DNA from: Owenia fusiformis
Lineage: Eukaryota; Annelida; Polychaeta; Sabellida; Oweniidae
Length of the DNA stretch: 64,000 nt
Direction of reading: 5' to 3'
NCBI GenBank assembly: GCA_903813345.2
Contig: CAIIXF020000011.1
Span: forward strand, 7,590,571-7,654,570
A program made the translations under genes and the position numbers. The notes beneath the pieces were generated by a model. That model saw nothing but the letters and a program-made list of their open reading frames with translations. It did no database searches and was not told where the DNA came from. This document shows positions 21,473-31,885 of the stretch, in pieces. How positions within the stretch are numbered: position 1 is the first letter of the stretch; the number at the start of each line of letters is the position of its first letter.

Positions 21473-23721
21473 CAGACCTGTAGCCAGCTTTTACCAGGGG
21501 GAGCGGTACCAAGGTGAGCCCTTTGCCTATAGTCTATATCCAATAGACTGAATTTCCTGAGAATTCAGTCTATTGATCATTATGTCCCTCCTGTGGGAAA
21601 AACAGGAAATTTCCTGCACACAATTATCAATTTTAGGAAACTTCACTTCCCAAAAATAAGCATTATAACAATTCAATTAAGGTCTCATGGAAGTTAACAG
21701 GAAATGACAAAACAAAAAATGACAAAGCCATGCTGGATTTTGAAAAATTTTTGAACCAAGATAACAGAGTTCTGTTTGGACCTCCAGTCAGTTTAACTAG
21801 TTCCAAATATCATTTACATGACCAGGAACACAATTGAAAGGGTCAGAATGACCATAAACATGATAAAATAACCTTTTTAGCCCTCTGAAAATGTGACTGA
21901 AAAATAGCTAAAAGTAGGTGCTCAGGAAAGGTCAATGAACAGAATCTTATGATTTTTTCAGAATATGTGTCCAATATATTGCTCTAAATGACACAATCTT
22001 TGAAATTTTAAAAAATCGTCTGAAACAATAATGGCTGTAGTAAAAAGGAAAATAGATCGATTTTCAATTCAGTTTTTTTCAATTTTTTCTTTTTCTAAGA
22101 ACATTCTTATAATAAACGAGAAATTAATGTGCAAAAAATATCACCGCGATTTCCACAGGAAATATATCAATCATAACAGACCGAATATTATATTCGGTCT
22201 GTTGGATACATACTAAGAACTCTGTTATCTTGGTTCAAAAATTTTTCAAAATCCAGCATGGCTTTGTCATTTTTTGTTTTGTCACTTCCTGTTAACTTCC
22301 ATGAGACCTTAAAGAGAGAATCAGATATAGCGAGCAGGCTAAACAAAAAATTGTTGCAATTTTAGAATATTTTTGGCTCATGTCATTCCTTGTCATGTCC
22401 ATTTTCTAAAAATCACAAAAGTGCATACTTTATTCCAGGAAAACTAAAGATGTTTACAATAATGTATTATTTTTCTATAAGAATGGTAACCATTCTTATT
22501 ATTTGGGAGAATTTAAACATTTTTCACTCATTTTTGCACTTTGAATCATTAATAACTTCACAAATTTATAACAGATCGTGAATCTTTTGGGAGATATTGT
22601 ATTAGATATTGTAAGGAATAGATTTGTAGGTCAATTATACATGTTGCTTGTAATTTTGTCACCCCCTATAGATCAACTTCTGCCTTTAAGTAGTACGGTA
22701 CAATTAAATGCTATGAAAAGTAACACAGCATATTGTCAAATGGAAATAAAGCTAGGGGAAGTAACAAATATGCAAATTAATTTACCCAGTCGGCAAACGG
22801 CAAATATAAGAAATTGGGAGACCATTGTGCAATAATATATGGAAAAGTATATTCATAATGTACATGAATGACATTTGTATATCTTGGATTGCTTCTAGAG
22901 TCCATTTCACTGCTTCAGTTCGTCAGTAGAACGGCAAAAATAAGAAATTGGGAGACCATTGTGCAATAATATATGGAAAAGTATATTCATAATGTACATG
23001 AATGACATTTGTATATCTTGGATTGCTTCTAGTTTGGCTTATAAAGTGTGTGGCCTCTTATATTTGGATGTTTCTCTGCCATGTTATTTTCAATAAGATT
23101 AACATGGCTGAAATTCTTCAAATTACAAGACGGCACAGGCTTATTGCACAAAAAACTAAAAAATCTGAAATATACAAATGTCATTCATGTACATTATGAA
23201 TATACTTTTCCATATATTATTGCACAATAGTCTCCCAATTTCTTATTTTTGCCGTTCTACTGACGAACTGAAGCAGTGAAATGGACTCTAGTTTGGCTTA
23301 TAAAGTGTGTGGCCTCTTATATTTGGATGTTTCTCTGCCATGTGATTTTTAATAAGATTAACATGGCTGAAATTCTTCAAATTACAAGACGGCACAGGCT
23401 TATTGCACAAAAAACTAAAAAATCTGAAATATACAAATGCCATTCATGTACATTATGAATATACTTTTCCATATATTATTGCACAATGGTCTCCCAATTT
23501 CTTATTTTTGCCGTTCTACTGACGAAATGAAGCAGTGAAATGGACTCTAAACAAAAAACAAAAAAATTTCAATCCCAAATTTTAACATATGTGGGCTAAA
23601 GTCTGAATATTTTCATTCCAAATTTCAAAAAAAATTTCAGACTAGAGGATATAGTCTACTTTTGCCTAGGAGGTGGGGGGAGGCTTTTTGACAAAACTGC
23701 ATGATTTTGACTACGGACCTG
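21473..23721. mobile_element. 2.25-kb foldback-like element, duplication TAAAG
   Basis: The left end is CAGACCTGTAGCCAGC and the right end, inverted, CAGGTCCGTAGTCAAA. TAAAG stands outside both (21468-21472 and 23722-23726). Inside, 21680-21775 is repeated as its complement at 22210-22310, and a near-perfect palindrome, CAGACCGAATAT and its complement, lies at 22179-22202. Then comes the nested repeat block 22797-23550. The termini belong to the same CAG-TAGCC group as 16815 and 58624. No transposase was recognised. Confidence 0.72.
22797..23550. repeat. Nested direct and inverted repeat block, about 259-bp unit
   Basis: Two forward copies of a 100-135 bp unit (AAGAAATTGGGAGACCATTG at 22810 and 22947) are followed by two inverted copies (near 23165-23290 and 23428-23549). 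GTTTGGCTTATAAAGTGTGT starts at 23032 and again at 23291. The two 60-65 codon frames at 23002 and 23276 are the same repeat read twice and are not genes. Confidence 0.88.
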
Positions 23722-23726
23722 TAAAG

Positions 23727-25185
23727 AACCTAGAAAATAGTGTGGAGAATATTTTTTATAGAATGTAAAATATTCAGACTATAGCCCACAATTGTTAAAA
23801 TATGGAATTGAAAATATTTGTTTACATAGGAAGTGCCATTTAAAATGACCGTTTGGGTAAATTAATTTGCATATTTGTGACTTCCCCTAGCTTTATTTCC
23901 ACTTGACAATATGCTACGTTACTTTTTTGTAGCATTTAAGGTAACTTACAACTTAATCAAAAAATCCAAGATGGCCGAAACCAAGAAGCACATGGCATTT
24001 GAGTATAATCTGACCATCAAAATTAACTGTCTTTTGGTTGGATTTTCTCTCAATTTTTTAGTTCTACTTATCATTTATATAACCAGGCTCACTGTGGTAA
24101 TGCAAATAGAAACAGTAAACATTTTTGAATGGGAATATCAGTCCTCTGAAAATGTGACAGAAAAATTGACAAAAAGAGTAGCACGGCAAAGGTCCCTGAA
24201 CATTTTTTTTCTAATTTCTCTGAAACATCCCTTTAATATAGCCCAAAATGGAAGGAGCTTTAGAATTTTGAAATCTCTCATACAAATTAAAAAAAAAATA
24301 GAAAAAAACAATTTGAGAAGTGTACTTTTTTCCTTAATTTGATCCCAATTTTTTTATCGGGTAATTTTTCAAATTTCCGTTGCTCCTTCGTTTTTGATAT
24401 ATGTTTGAAGTATATTTTCTGAAATGTTCAGATATTTTGAATCAGCGGGTTTTCACGGGCTACTCCTAGAAAAAAATCTTCTCAAATTCTTTAAACGGCA
24501 CTTTTTTTCTCAAACTAAAGTTTTTTGTTGTTATTTGATGTCTCTGTAATGATTACAGTGCACAAGCATATGTGAAATAATTAAAACGACTTCTCAGGAA
24601 GAGTTTGAAAATTTCAAGATTGTGAAATTTTCAATTTTTTCTGAAAATCGATTAAGTTAATAGTCACCTTAATTGTACCTTACTCCCGGGACCGTACTAC
24701 TAATTGAATTGTTGCTACGTTGACTTTTGGAAATTGAAGCTTCCTAGAATTGATAATTTTGTACAGAAAATTTCCTGTTTTCCCACACGAGGGACATGAA
24801 GATATATAGACTGAATTCTCAAGATCAGAGACAGGCAGTGGCGTAGCGTGGGTATTTTATGAGTGTAAGCCACGAGTGAGCGAAGCGAACGAGCTTTGAG
24901 GGGGTCTTTCCCCCAAGAAAATTTAAAAAATTAGATTGCATTTGAAGCGTTCTGGGGTGTTTTAAAATACGAAATTCCGACTACGAAAAAATAATATGGA
25001 ATAATAAAATGTTAGGCCATTACTTCAGAATATTAAACGTGGGTCATTTCAGTATCAAAAATTCACTTTTCTCTAAACTTTGAGAGTACGCTATGGCGTT
25101 TTATGCGTATATGACGCTACGCCACTGACAGGAGTCACTCATTTCTGTCATTATATGTCTCTGATTGGATATAGACTAAATATTG
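23727..25185 (-). mobile_element. Inverted, truncated second copy of the 21473 element
   Basis: 24690-24830, continued at 25133-25178, is the complement of 21533-21690 (GGGACAT, GGAAATTTCCTGT, GTCTATATCCAAT words in matching order). 23855-23945 is the complement of 22690-22790 (CTTCCCCTAGCTTTATTTCC). Order and orientation fit one related element lying in reverse next to 21473-23721, with its outer terminus lost and the MITE at 24836 inserted in it. The 143-codon frame at 23911-24342 lies inside it and is unrecognised; with its Lys-rich, low-complexity tail I treat it as fortuitous. Confidence 0.65.
24836..25127. mobile_element. 292-bp MITE with duplication ACAGG
   Basis: The left end is CAGTGGCGTAGCGT and the right end its perfect complement. 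ACAGG flanks both sides (24831-24835 and 25128-25132). No coding. Its right half recurs at 11217-11306. It interrupts the inverted copy described at 23727-25185: the flanks GATCAGAG and AGTCACTC are continuous once it is removed. Confidence 0.92.
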
Positions 25186-25254
25186 GCCAGCGAACATGCA
25201 CTTATGATTTTTCATAAAAAATTATCGATGTACATTTCCAGATATGGTAGTAAT

Positions 25255-25366
25255 CAAGCGTTTGCGCATGCTCCTTATAATTTCCCGCCATTTCTAATTC
25301 AACCAATCAGATTGTTCGTTGAAAAAACACATGATCATAATGGAGGAAAACTTGTACTTGGTAAGA
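25255..25366 (+). promoter_or_regulatory. Promoter-like block with possible first exon
   Basis: TTTGCGCATGCTCC (NRF1-like half site) at about 25260, TTTCCCGCC (E2F-like) at about 25280, and AACCAATCAG (CCAAT box) at about 25300 precede an ATG at 25340. Seven codons follow and then CTTG/GTAAGAAT at 25361, a good donor. This is the order expected of a TATA-less animal promoter with a tiny first coding exon. No downstream exon was identified, and similar ATG-plus-donor structures occur in the dispersed repeat at 11092-11122, so it may also be repeat-derived. Confidence 0.28.
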
Positions 25367-26861
25367 ATTTATCCCATTTATTTCTAAATATTTCTCTTGA
25401 TAGAATAACCCTAAAGATAAATTGCCTTCATATTCATAAAGAAGATAGTTTAAGCTTCATGTACATACATGTATGAATCAAGGGCGTTACAATACCCGGG
25501 AATTTATCGGTTCGTGCAGTACTTGTTTGTAATAGCGCCCTCTGTAGGTCACTGTGCTTAATCGCCTAGAGTAATACGGGGTAGGATATCGGGAATTCGG
25601 TCAGTTTCTATCCGTCGATTTCGCTATGAATTGAGCAAGTGTGTGACCACTTTATCCACTTAAACAATTTGATAATTGATTAAATCTTTAAACAAATATA
25701 TAAGCACTAGTGCCATAAGGGAAAGGACCAAAAGTTGTAATGGAACTTACAAGAAAAAGCAAACTCTAAGTGCATACCAGTCAAGAAAAACAAACCCCAT
25801 ATAGCCCAAAACCATGATCTAACGTGAAAAGAAACAATGTCTAATACTCCCTTTCCCCCACCATTCAAGAATCAATATCACAATCCAAGACCAGAAGACC
25901 AAGGGGCATTTCATTCATACTGAAGTCATTACAATACATGTTGAAGAAAAAATTAGAAATTGATAGCCAATTGAAAGCCAATACCCATAACCTCAAAAAT
26001 TGTTGTAGATACAAGTACTCATACAAGATAGAGCATTCAGTCTCAAATGATGTGGGATAGATTAAATCCAGTCTCCAAGTCCATAGGCATTTCAAAGGGT
26101 CAACATCCATTCACAAAAGCCGTCGCCATAATCCATAAAACACAATAATTCACAATGGTCATCAGGAGAAAACTATGGCTGGTTTCGATCCCTATTTCTC
26201 AACCATTAATGCCATAGCCGGGATCCACCTAAAAAGGTGCCAAGTGAAAATATTGTGAGTTCATTGCCAATGTCTTAAACAATTCCCACATCCTTCAGCA
26301 TCTCAAGTGGTAAAACTTGAAACTTCGAAATTAATGATTTGTATATTTCCGCAAAGCCCAGAAAGAATTTCTTAAGCTTTATAGAATTATAACCTTGACC
26401 TAACAGTTTGATCACTAAAGTATTGTGTCTTGACTTAAAATCTAAATATTTAGACGATTTATTTTAAATCGATAAACACGTTATACACTTCCTATCTCCT
26501 TAGAAATTAGCATGTATTTATGGATTGTGTTTTCGAACAAGGCTCGACCAAGACCTATAGGGAATTCCTTATGCTAATTAGTATGACGTCATATTTTCCT
26601 GGGGAATTTTAGATTTCAAAGCCTCAGTCTGTTACTGTGTCAAATGTAAACGCTCTTTAGCAGACAGAAAATTGACAGATTAGCTTTTAACTTTCAGCTT
26701 TGATGTTTAAATATTCTATATTCCTACCGGACTTTTTGCTGAATATCATATAATGTTATAACTTGATTTGGACCATTGCCAGATTGATCATTCTGAAATT
26801 TTGATTGTGATTCACATGATTGATTGGCAAGAAAAAAATTCCTATTGCTTTCAAAATGTTA
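25367..26861. other. Gene-free stretch, mostly unique
   Basis: No element ends were recognised. TAGCGCCCTCTGTAGG at about 25532 resembles the G+C-rich CTCF-type word common in animal genomes. At 26570-26610, TATGCTAATTAG, TATGACGTCATA and TTTCCTGGGGAA stand together, resembling clustered transcription factor sites. The minus frame at 25865-26110 is not recognisable. Confidence 0.35.
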
Positions 26862-26866
26862 CAGCT

Positions 26867-28359
26867 CACGGGGGATAAGCAAAACGAGGGCGAAGCCACG
26901 GACTGCGACTCGCGTAATTCAAAACGAGGTTACAACGCGTTATAGCTGAACAATGGCGGTAAGTCCAAACTTAATTTGGAAGGCATGTTAGGATTTGGGG
27001 TAGATTATTGGTTTGGATATTCTACAGAATAGCTAGTATGTTCCAGTCGGTGATCAACATATTCATACTCCACCTGCAATGGCATTCTTGGTGCTCGGCT
27101 GTCCAATAGTTTAGCATGAACACAAATGAATTCGAAATCTGCCACAAAAAATGTAATTTTGTCAATATTTGTCCCTAATATACCGATTTAAACAAAGGAA
27201 TCAGAAATGACATCGAATTAATATAATTATTCATGTTCTGTTGTTACAATTACATCTTCGTGTGATATTTGGTAAGCGGAAAACGTACAATTACATAGAA
27301 AATTGGAGTTTATAATAGTCGTAGTCCATCCATCTGCCCAACGCAGTCCGCGACTCAGTGTTGCTTTATATCTGAAGCTGAACGCAATCGCAGCCAAAGG
27401 TAGATAGCACAATGTGTGTACAGGTGTGGCCGAAATGGAGCAACTTTGGACAAAATTGAATATAAAGGGCTATTTTAATAGACCTACATCGTGTCTCAAT
27501 CCATTCTGCAAATATATACAAGCTGTCAAATACAGCTGAAATCATGAATTTATGGTAGCTAGCAATATTGATGGACTGTTGGAAAGATCATCCAAAATTA
27601 CATTAACTCACCAACTCTCCAATTATTTGATATTTTCCTAATATCTTAAATACTAGTTAATGTACCCTTCCCCAACAGCTTTTATTGCATCATCAAAAAG
27701 TTAATTGTTTCGCATTTCTACTTCTTATAAAAAGTCTCAACACTATCCAATTATCTATATATTTAACCCTATCCACAAATTGGTTTGTAATAAACATATT
27801 ACGTTGTCACCAGGAATATAGTTTACACTATCTTATTTATTTCGTGTTCGCGGCTGGACTGCGTTGCTTAGAATATCAATGGAGGCTGTGTTGCGTTGTT
27901 GAAATAGCTTTGTTTACTGGACTGCGTCCACTATGAATGCGCAGTTTGAATCTAATTTTCTCCTCATGAACACATTCTATTATCAAATCATTTTCACGAA
28001 TTATACTCGGAGCCTCAACTAACCTTTAGATATCAGAAACGTGTTAAAACTCCTTTCAAATGTATAGTAAATTAAATAATATGCACATATTTTACAGGTA
28101 AAATCAGAACTTTGCTACTGTTTTAGCTTGATCTGGACAACTGCTTATTTTCTTATCTACAGACCAACAGTAGATACAGAGTAATATTTTGGTCACCGAT
28201 TAGACACTACGAAAGCATTTAAAATACCCGGATTTCTCTATTTTGTTGGAAGAAGCAGAAGGCACTGCCGAATGTCCCTCCATTTTGGCGCTGGGCTGCG
28301 GTGTAAAGTTACGCGAGTCGCAGTCCGTGGCTTCGCCCTCGTTTTGCTTATCCCCCGTG
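26867..28359. mobile_element. 1.5-kb element, perfect 51-bp ends, duplication CAGCT
   Basis: The first 51 bp (26867-26917, starting CACGGGGGATAAGC) and the last 51 bp (28309-28359) are perfect inverted complements. CAGCT is duplicated outside (26862-26866 and 28360-28364). Fragments of the terminal word GGACTGCG recur inside near 27345, 27855 and 27918. No transposase is recognisable; frames at 27227-27412, 27685-27936 and 28200-28442 match nothing. 5'-CAC ends with a 5-bp duplication recall Transib/RAG-type elements, but only the first three bases agree; hAT groups with 5-bp duplications are an alternative. Confidence 0.88.
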
Positions 28360-28408
28360 CAGCTGCATGAGTTATAATGTCGAGTTTGCATCATGTTAAA
28401 TTCTGCAA

Positions 28409-28437
28409 CGCCCCCCCCCCCCGCCCCGCCCCGCCCC
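28409..28437. repeat. C-rich low-complexity run
   Basis: A run of C residues followed by CCGCCCCGCCCCGCCCC. Similar homopolymers of 9-14 C or G lie near 16045, 19672, 36113, 54762, 55506, 60294 and 61157, several of them inside element ends. Confidence 0.9.
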
Positions 28438-28439
28438 CT

Positions 28440-29652
28440 CATGCCTGATGGTACTTTACCCCAGACCTTTACCCCCTTGCTGATTCGTAAGTGAGTCCCG
28501 GGAGGTATATATGCTAGGTTGGGGCCTGGGGGTTGGAGGTTCGTGCCACAGTCATAGATCAGTCTTACTTCAAATGTCTAATCCAATCTTGACCCCCAGA
28601 GGTACCTGGTGGGACAGTTATCTCATCTTCCAAGCCCTCTGGAAATTCCGGTAATTGGCTAGAGACTCGAGTAAGTGGGAAGTAGAATAAAGGATGGACG
28701 GGGCCAGGGGATTGGTGGCCCTACCAGCCCCACCAATTCATAAGCATACACAAGAGACAAACACACCCAGGCCCCAGGCCGTCACGAATGGAAATATAAA
28801 ACTTAAGGCACAAACTGGTATTTAATAGACCGATGTGTAGTTTCTGCCATTTATTGAAGGTAAAACAATCTGCATTATAATGTTACTTCTATCAATACAT
28901 GGATTGTGCAATATAAAGCAATGGCACATTCAAAAATGTGCGTCTCAATCGTGAATATCTCTCGGTTCAAAGCTTATTTCCAACAGAATCGTCTGAAAAT
29001 ATGTGTCTGAGTAACAGTTATACATTGTAAGATCGCAAACTCTTACCAATTATCAGCCGAATGGCTCGTTTTCAACGAAATGTCCTTAAGACAACAGCCC
29101 TGGGTCGCGCCTGAGACCAAAAACTATTTCAAATAGCCCTCTCCTAAATAATATTGGATAATCACATTTATGCGTGCGCGCGCAGCTCATCCACTGAACG
29201 AATCGCCACTTCCCGCTGAAATCACCGGGTATTGATTTTTCCCTTGTATGAATCATAAGTTATTTTTGTAGAAGTATCAACTTGAAGTTGTTATTTTACT
29301 TGCTCTGTTCGTGAATTTTAGTCTTTCCTATGTAGTCTACTGATGTAAGCTTGTGCTGCGGCTGCCTATAGATTGCGATCTCTTTTGTAATCAAATATTT
29401 ATAAGTTTATGTTTCACATCACTTTATCAACACACTGCAGCCCATGCCCAATCAAATTGCAGCATATTATCATGTGATCAAGCATGAGCTTGTGCTCTCT
29501 CTCTCTGAGCAGAGCATGCACAAAGCATTAATTGAAATTTTGGAAATGTTTATTCCAGTTTAACGGTTACTATTTAAGTTACTTGATCCAAACTTCAAAC
29601 AAAATAAACATTTGGTTATGAAGATTGAAGTGTCCTCTATCCAATGATAGCA
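28440..29652. other. Gene-free stretch, nothing recognised
   Basis: Somewhat less AT-rich up to about 28770, with no frame or repeat that I can assign. A short CT run lies at 29494-29506. Confidence 0.4.
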
Positions 29653-30982
29653 CTAAAATGCATTATGTCCTCCTTGTTCTGCAATCAGAGCATCAACCTT
29701 ATGGGACCAATTATGCATGAAACATATGACCTTTCTAAGTAAAATAAGGCCCCATTCCTCAATCTGGGCAGAACGTAACATGTCTAAATTTTGAGGTGGA
29801 GGTCCAAGTCACGAATCTCATTATCAAGGTCGTCCCACATTTGTTCTGCATTAGCTTGATTGGCTGACTTTTGTGCGCATGGTAGCTGGTCCACATTGTC
29901 TGCCCTGATGTAATCCAACACAATGCCACTAGCATATGCTACAGCATGATAATTCTGCAGTTGAATGTTGCCCCAAAACACTCTGTTTACATGTGGTACT
30001 TGATGGAGGTCCAAAAGGTCAATTTACTCTGAAATTATGTTTGGGAATCACCAAGGGGGTGCAACTTCTGTAGTACTGCTCCAAACAACCTCTGTAATAC
30101 TGCTCCAAACATAAATAGGGTCGCCTTCATGGACTGCCACATCAGTAAGTGTCCTTATTGTCTCTTTCCCCTGGTCTACGACAGAAACGAACACAATTAT
30201 CAACTTTGTGGAGGACACATTTTATTTCTTCACATGCTGTCATATGACACCAAAGATTTAGGTCCAACATTTTGGTGCTTTCCTGCCCATTGAAGGCACC
30301 TTTCTTTGTTATGATCAGTCAACTGTGGTCTCTTTAAAGGTCTCATGGCCTTGCATCCGTTATAAAGAAATCACTGGTTGTCTATAGCTCTGGAACACGG
30401 GTTTTGAGGTGAGACAGCTATTCCTCTCGTAGACTTCTGGTTGACGTAAAGCGATTTTGATGACATAAATGCAGCAGGTGATGGTCTTTTCTTACATTTT
30501 TTCTCTTTAGGGCTACTAATGCTGTGACCTAGAGTCACATTCCAGTGCCTTTGGTACCACTGCAGAATTTTAGAGACTGTTCCTGACACACCCCTAGGGT
30601 CCTGGCAATGGCAGTTTGTTTCATGCCAGAGAGCGCCATCCCTTTGACCTGCCATGCTCTTTTTTGCTTATTCTATGGGGCATCCCTTCTAAAAACTCTT
30701 CCAACTCTAAATTAAATTTTTATAAAATGTGCACAATGATTACAACTAAGATTTGGACATATCTTTCAAGTTACCAATATCATGAGGTCATGGGGTCACC
30801 TGAATGAATACAAGTTAAATCAACCATAAATGTTTTAACTTTTCATACCAATCAGTTTTATATGCAAAACTGATGAGGGAATGAGAACACATTACAAATT
30901 TTCATCAAAATGTTATCATTTTGTAAAAATTCCATCGAACAGTTCATATCTATAAAATGTTCCATATTTATGAGCAACAGTG
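29653..30982 (-). pseudogene. Tc1-like transposase pseudogene
   Basis: Minus strand. At about 30640-30560, GMALSGMKQTAIARTLGV and then SGTVSKILQ form a Tc1 paired-like helix-turn-helix, split by a frameshift. RPLKRPQLTDHNKERCLQWA near 30345-30285 is the stretch before the catalytic core. At 29950-29784, IVLDYIRADNVDQLP and WDDLDNEIRD correspond to the region around the third catalytic acid, but the SPDLNPIEH block is corrupted. EEWGLI..IAEQGGHNAF closes the protein at TAG 29653-29655. The right end of the element is CACTGTTGCTCATAAATA read inward from 30982, with TA at 30983-30984. The left terminus was not found. Many frameshifts make it an old copy. Confidence 0.82.
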
Positions 30983-31061
30983 TATAAAGTCTTGTCTACA
31001 TTAAAAACCAAACCTCTGTCGATATTTTTATGATTTTCGGTTACATTTGTTAATTACGATT

Positions 31062-31150
31062 ATAAGAAAACTCCCTATGGCTCCTGTTTCAAAAGCTCAC
31101 TCAATTTAAAAATGGCTGCCATTTTTCGTCTTGAGAAATTTTTGTCTGTC
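31062..31150 (+). repeat. Dispersed repeat (AAAATGGCTGCCATTTTT family), copy 1
   Basis: GAAAACTCCCTATGGCTCC, TTCAAAAGCTC and AAAAATGGCTGCCATTTTT match 37945-38027. The AAAATGG..CCATTTT core is a short palindrome. The same core occurs in the 143-bp tandem repeat near 37150, so the three may share an origin. Confidence 0.65.
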
Positions 31151-31439
31151 GACAATCACCCTACTAAGCAGGTATCCAGAATCTGTACCTTCTTCCCCCT
31201 GCTATAACCAATTTGGAAGCTCTGGAAGTGATCTAATTATGCGCAATGACTTATACAGGATTTCTGTTGCAGTGTTGCGACAGCCAATCAGATTGCGAGT
31301 TCTTAATTAGCATTGCTAACTGCTTATCGCAGGGGGTTAAAAGAAAGAATATCACTGTATAAAATAACGAATATTGCTTGCAAATAACGAGCAATTCTAG
31401 TGGTTATTTGCTTCAAATTGCATGTTATAACCAGTAATC

Positions 31440-31885
31440 ATCACTGACAGAACGCAGACAATAACTGCATATATGGAACACACATATATGCAGCTGCATA
31501 TAACAAACATCCACGGAGAATACTGACTGCATATACGGGTACTGTCACTGAGTATATTTGCTTATATTTAAACATACTTTGCATATTTGCTGTTTACTTG
31601 TGATTATATGCAGCGCTGAAACTGCATATACCTGCTTATTTGGGATAGACAAATATAAGCAGTTGAGTATACTAGATATATATAAAAATTAAAACTGATT
31701 ATATTTGCATATGATCTGCATATTTGCCACTTTTCATGAGTATTTCTGCATATTTAGGGATAAGTAATATGCAGCATGTGAGTATATTGAGACATGCACA
31801 AGAATATAAACTAACTACATTAGCATATATGGAGTCAAGATCCGTATATTTGACATATTCTTGCTTATTTAGGAGGATTGGTAGA
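31440..31885. repeat. TGCATAT-rich degenerate repeat
   Basis: TGCATAT or ATATGCA words recur roughly every 25-45 bp, usually next to GAGTAT or TTGCTTAT. No sharp period was found. A similar but sparser region is 36350-36610. It may be a decayed AT-rich minisatellite. Confidence 0.5.

Noticed and set aside
23002-23458. Two identical 60-65 codon frames ending HRLIAQKTKKSEIYKCHSCTL
   Set aside because: They are one 259-bp repeat unit read twice, with inverted copies around it; no independent sign of coding.
23911-24342. 143-codon plus-strand frame with a hydrophobic segment
   Set aside because: It lies inside the truncated inverted element copy, has a Lys/Ile-rich low-complexity tail and matches no family. 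The hydrophobic run is what AT-rich DNA often yields.
26867-28359. Firm assignment of the CACGGG element to Transib or ProtoRAG
   Set aside because: Only the CAC start and the 5-bp duplication agree; the rest of the terminus does not, and no RAG1/Transib-like protein is visible.
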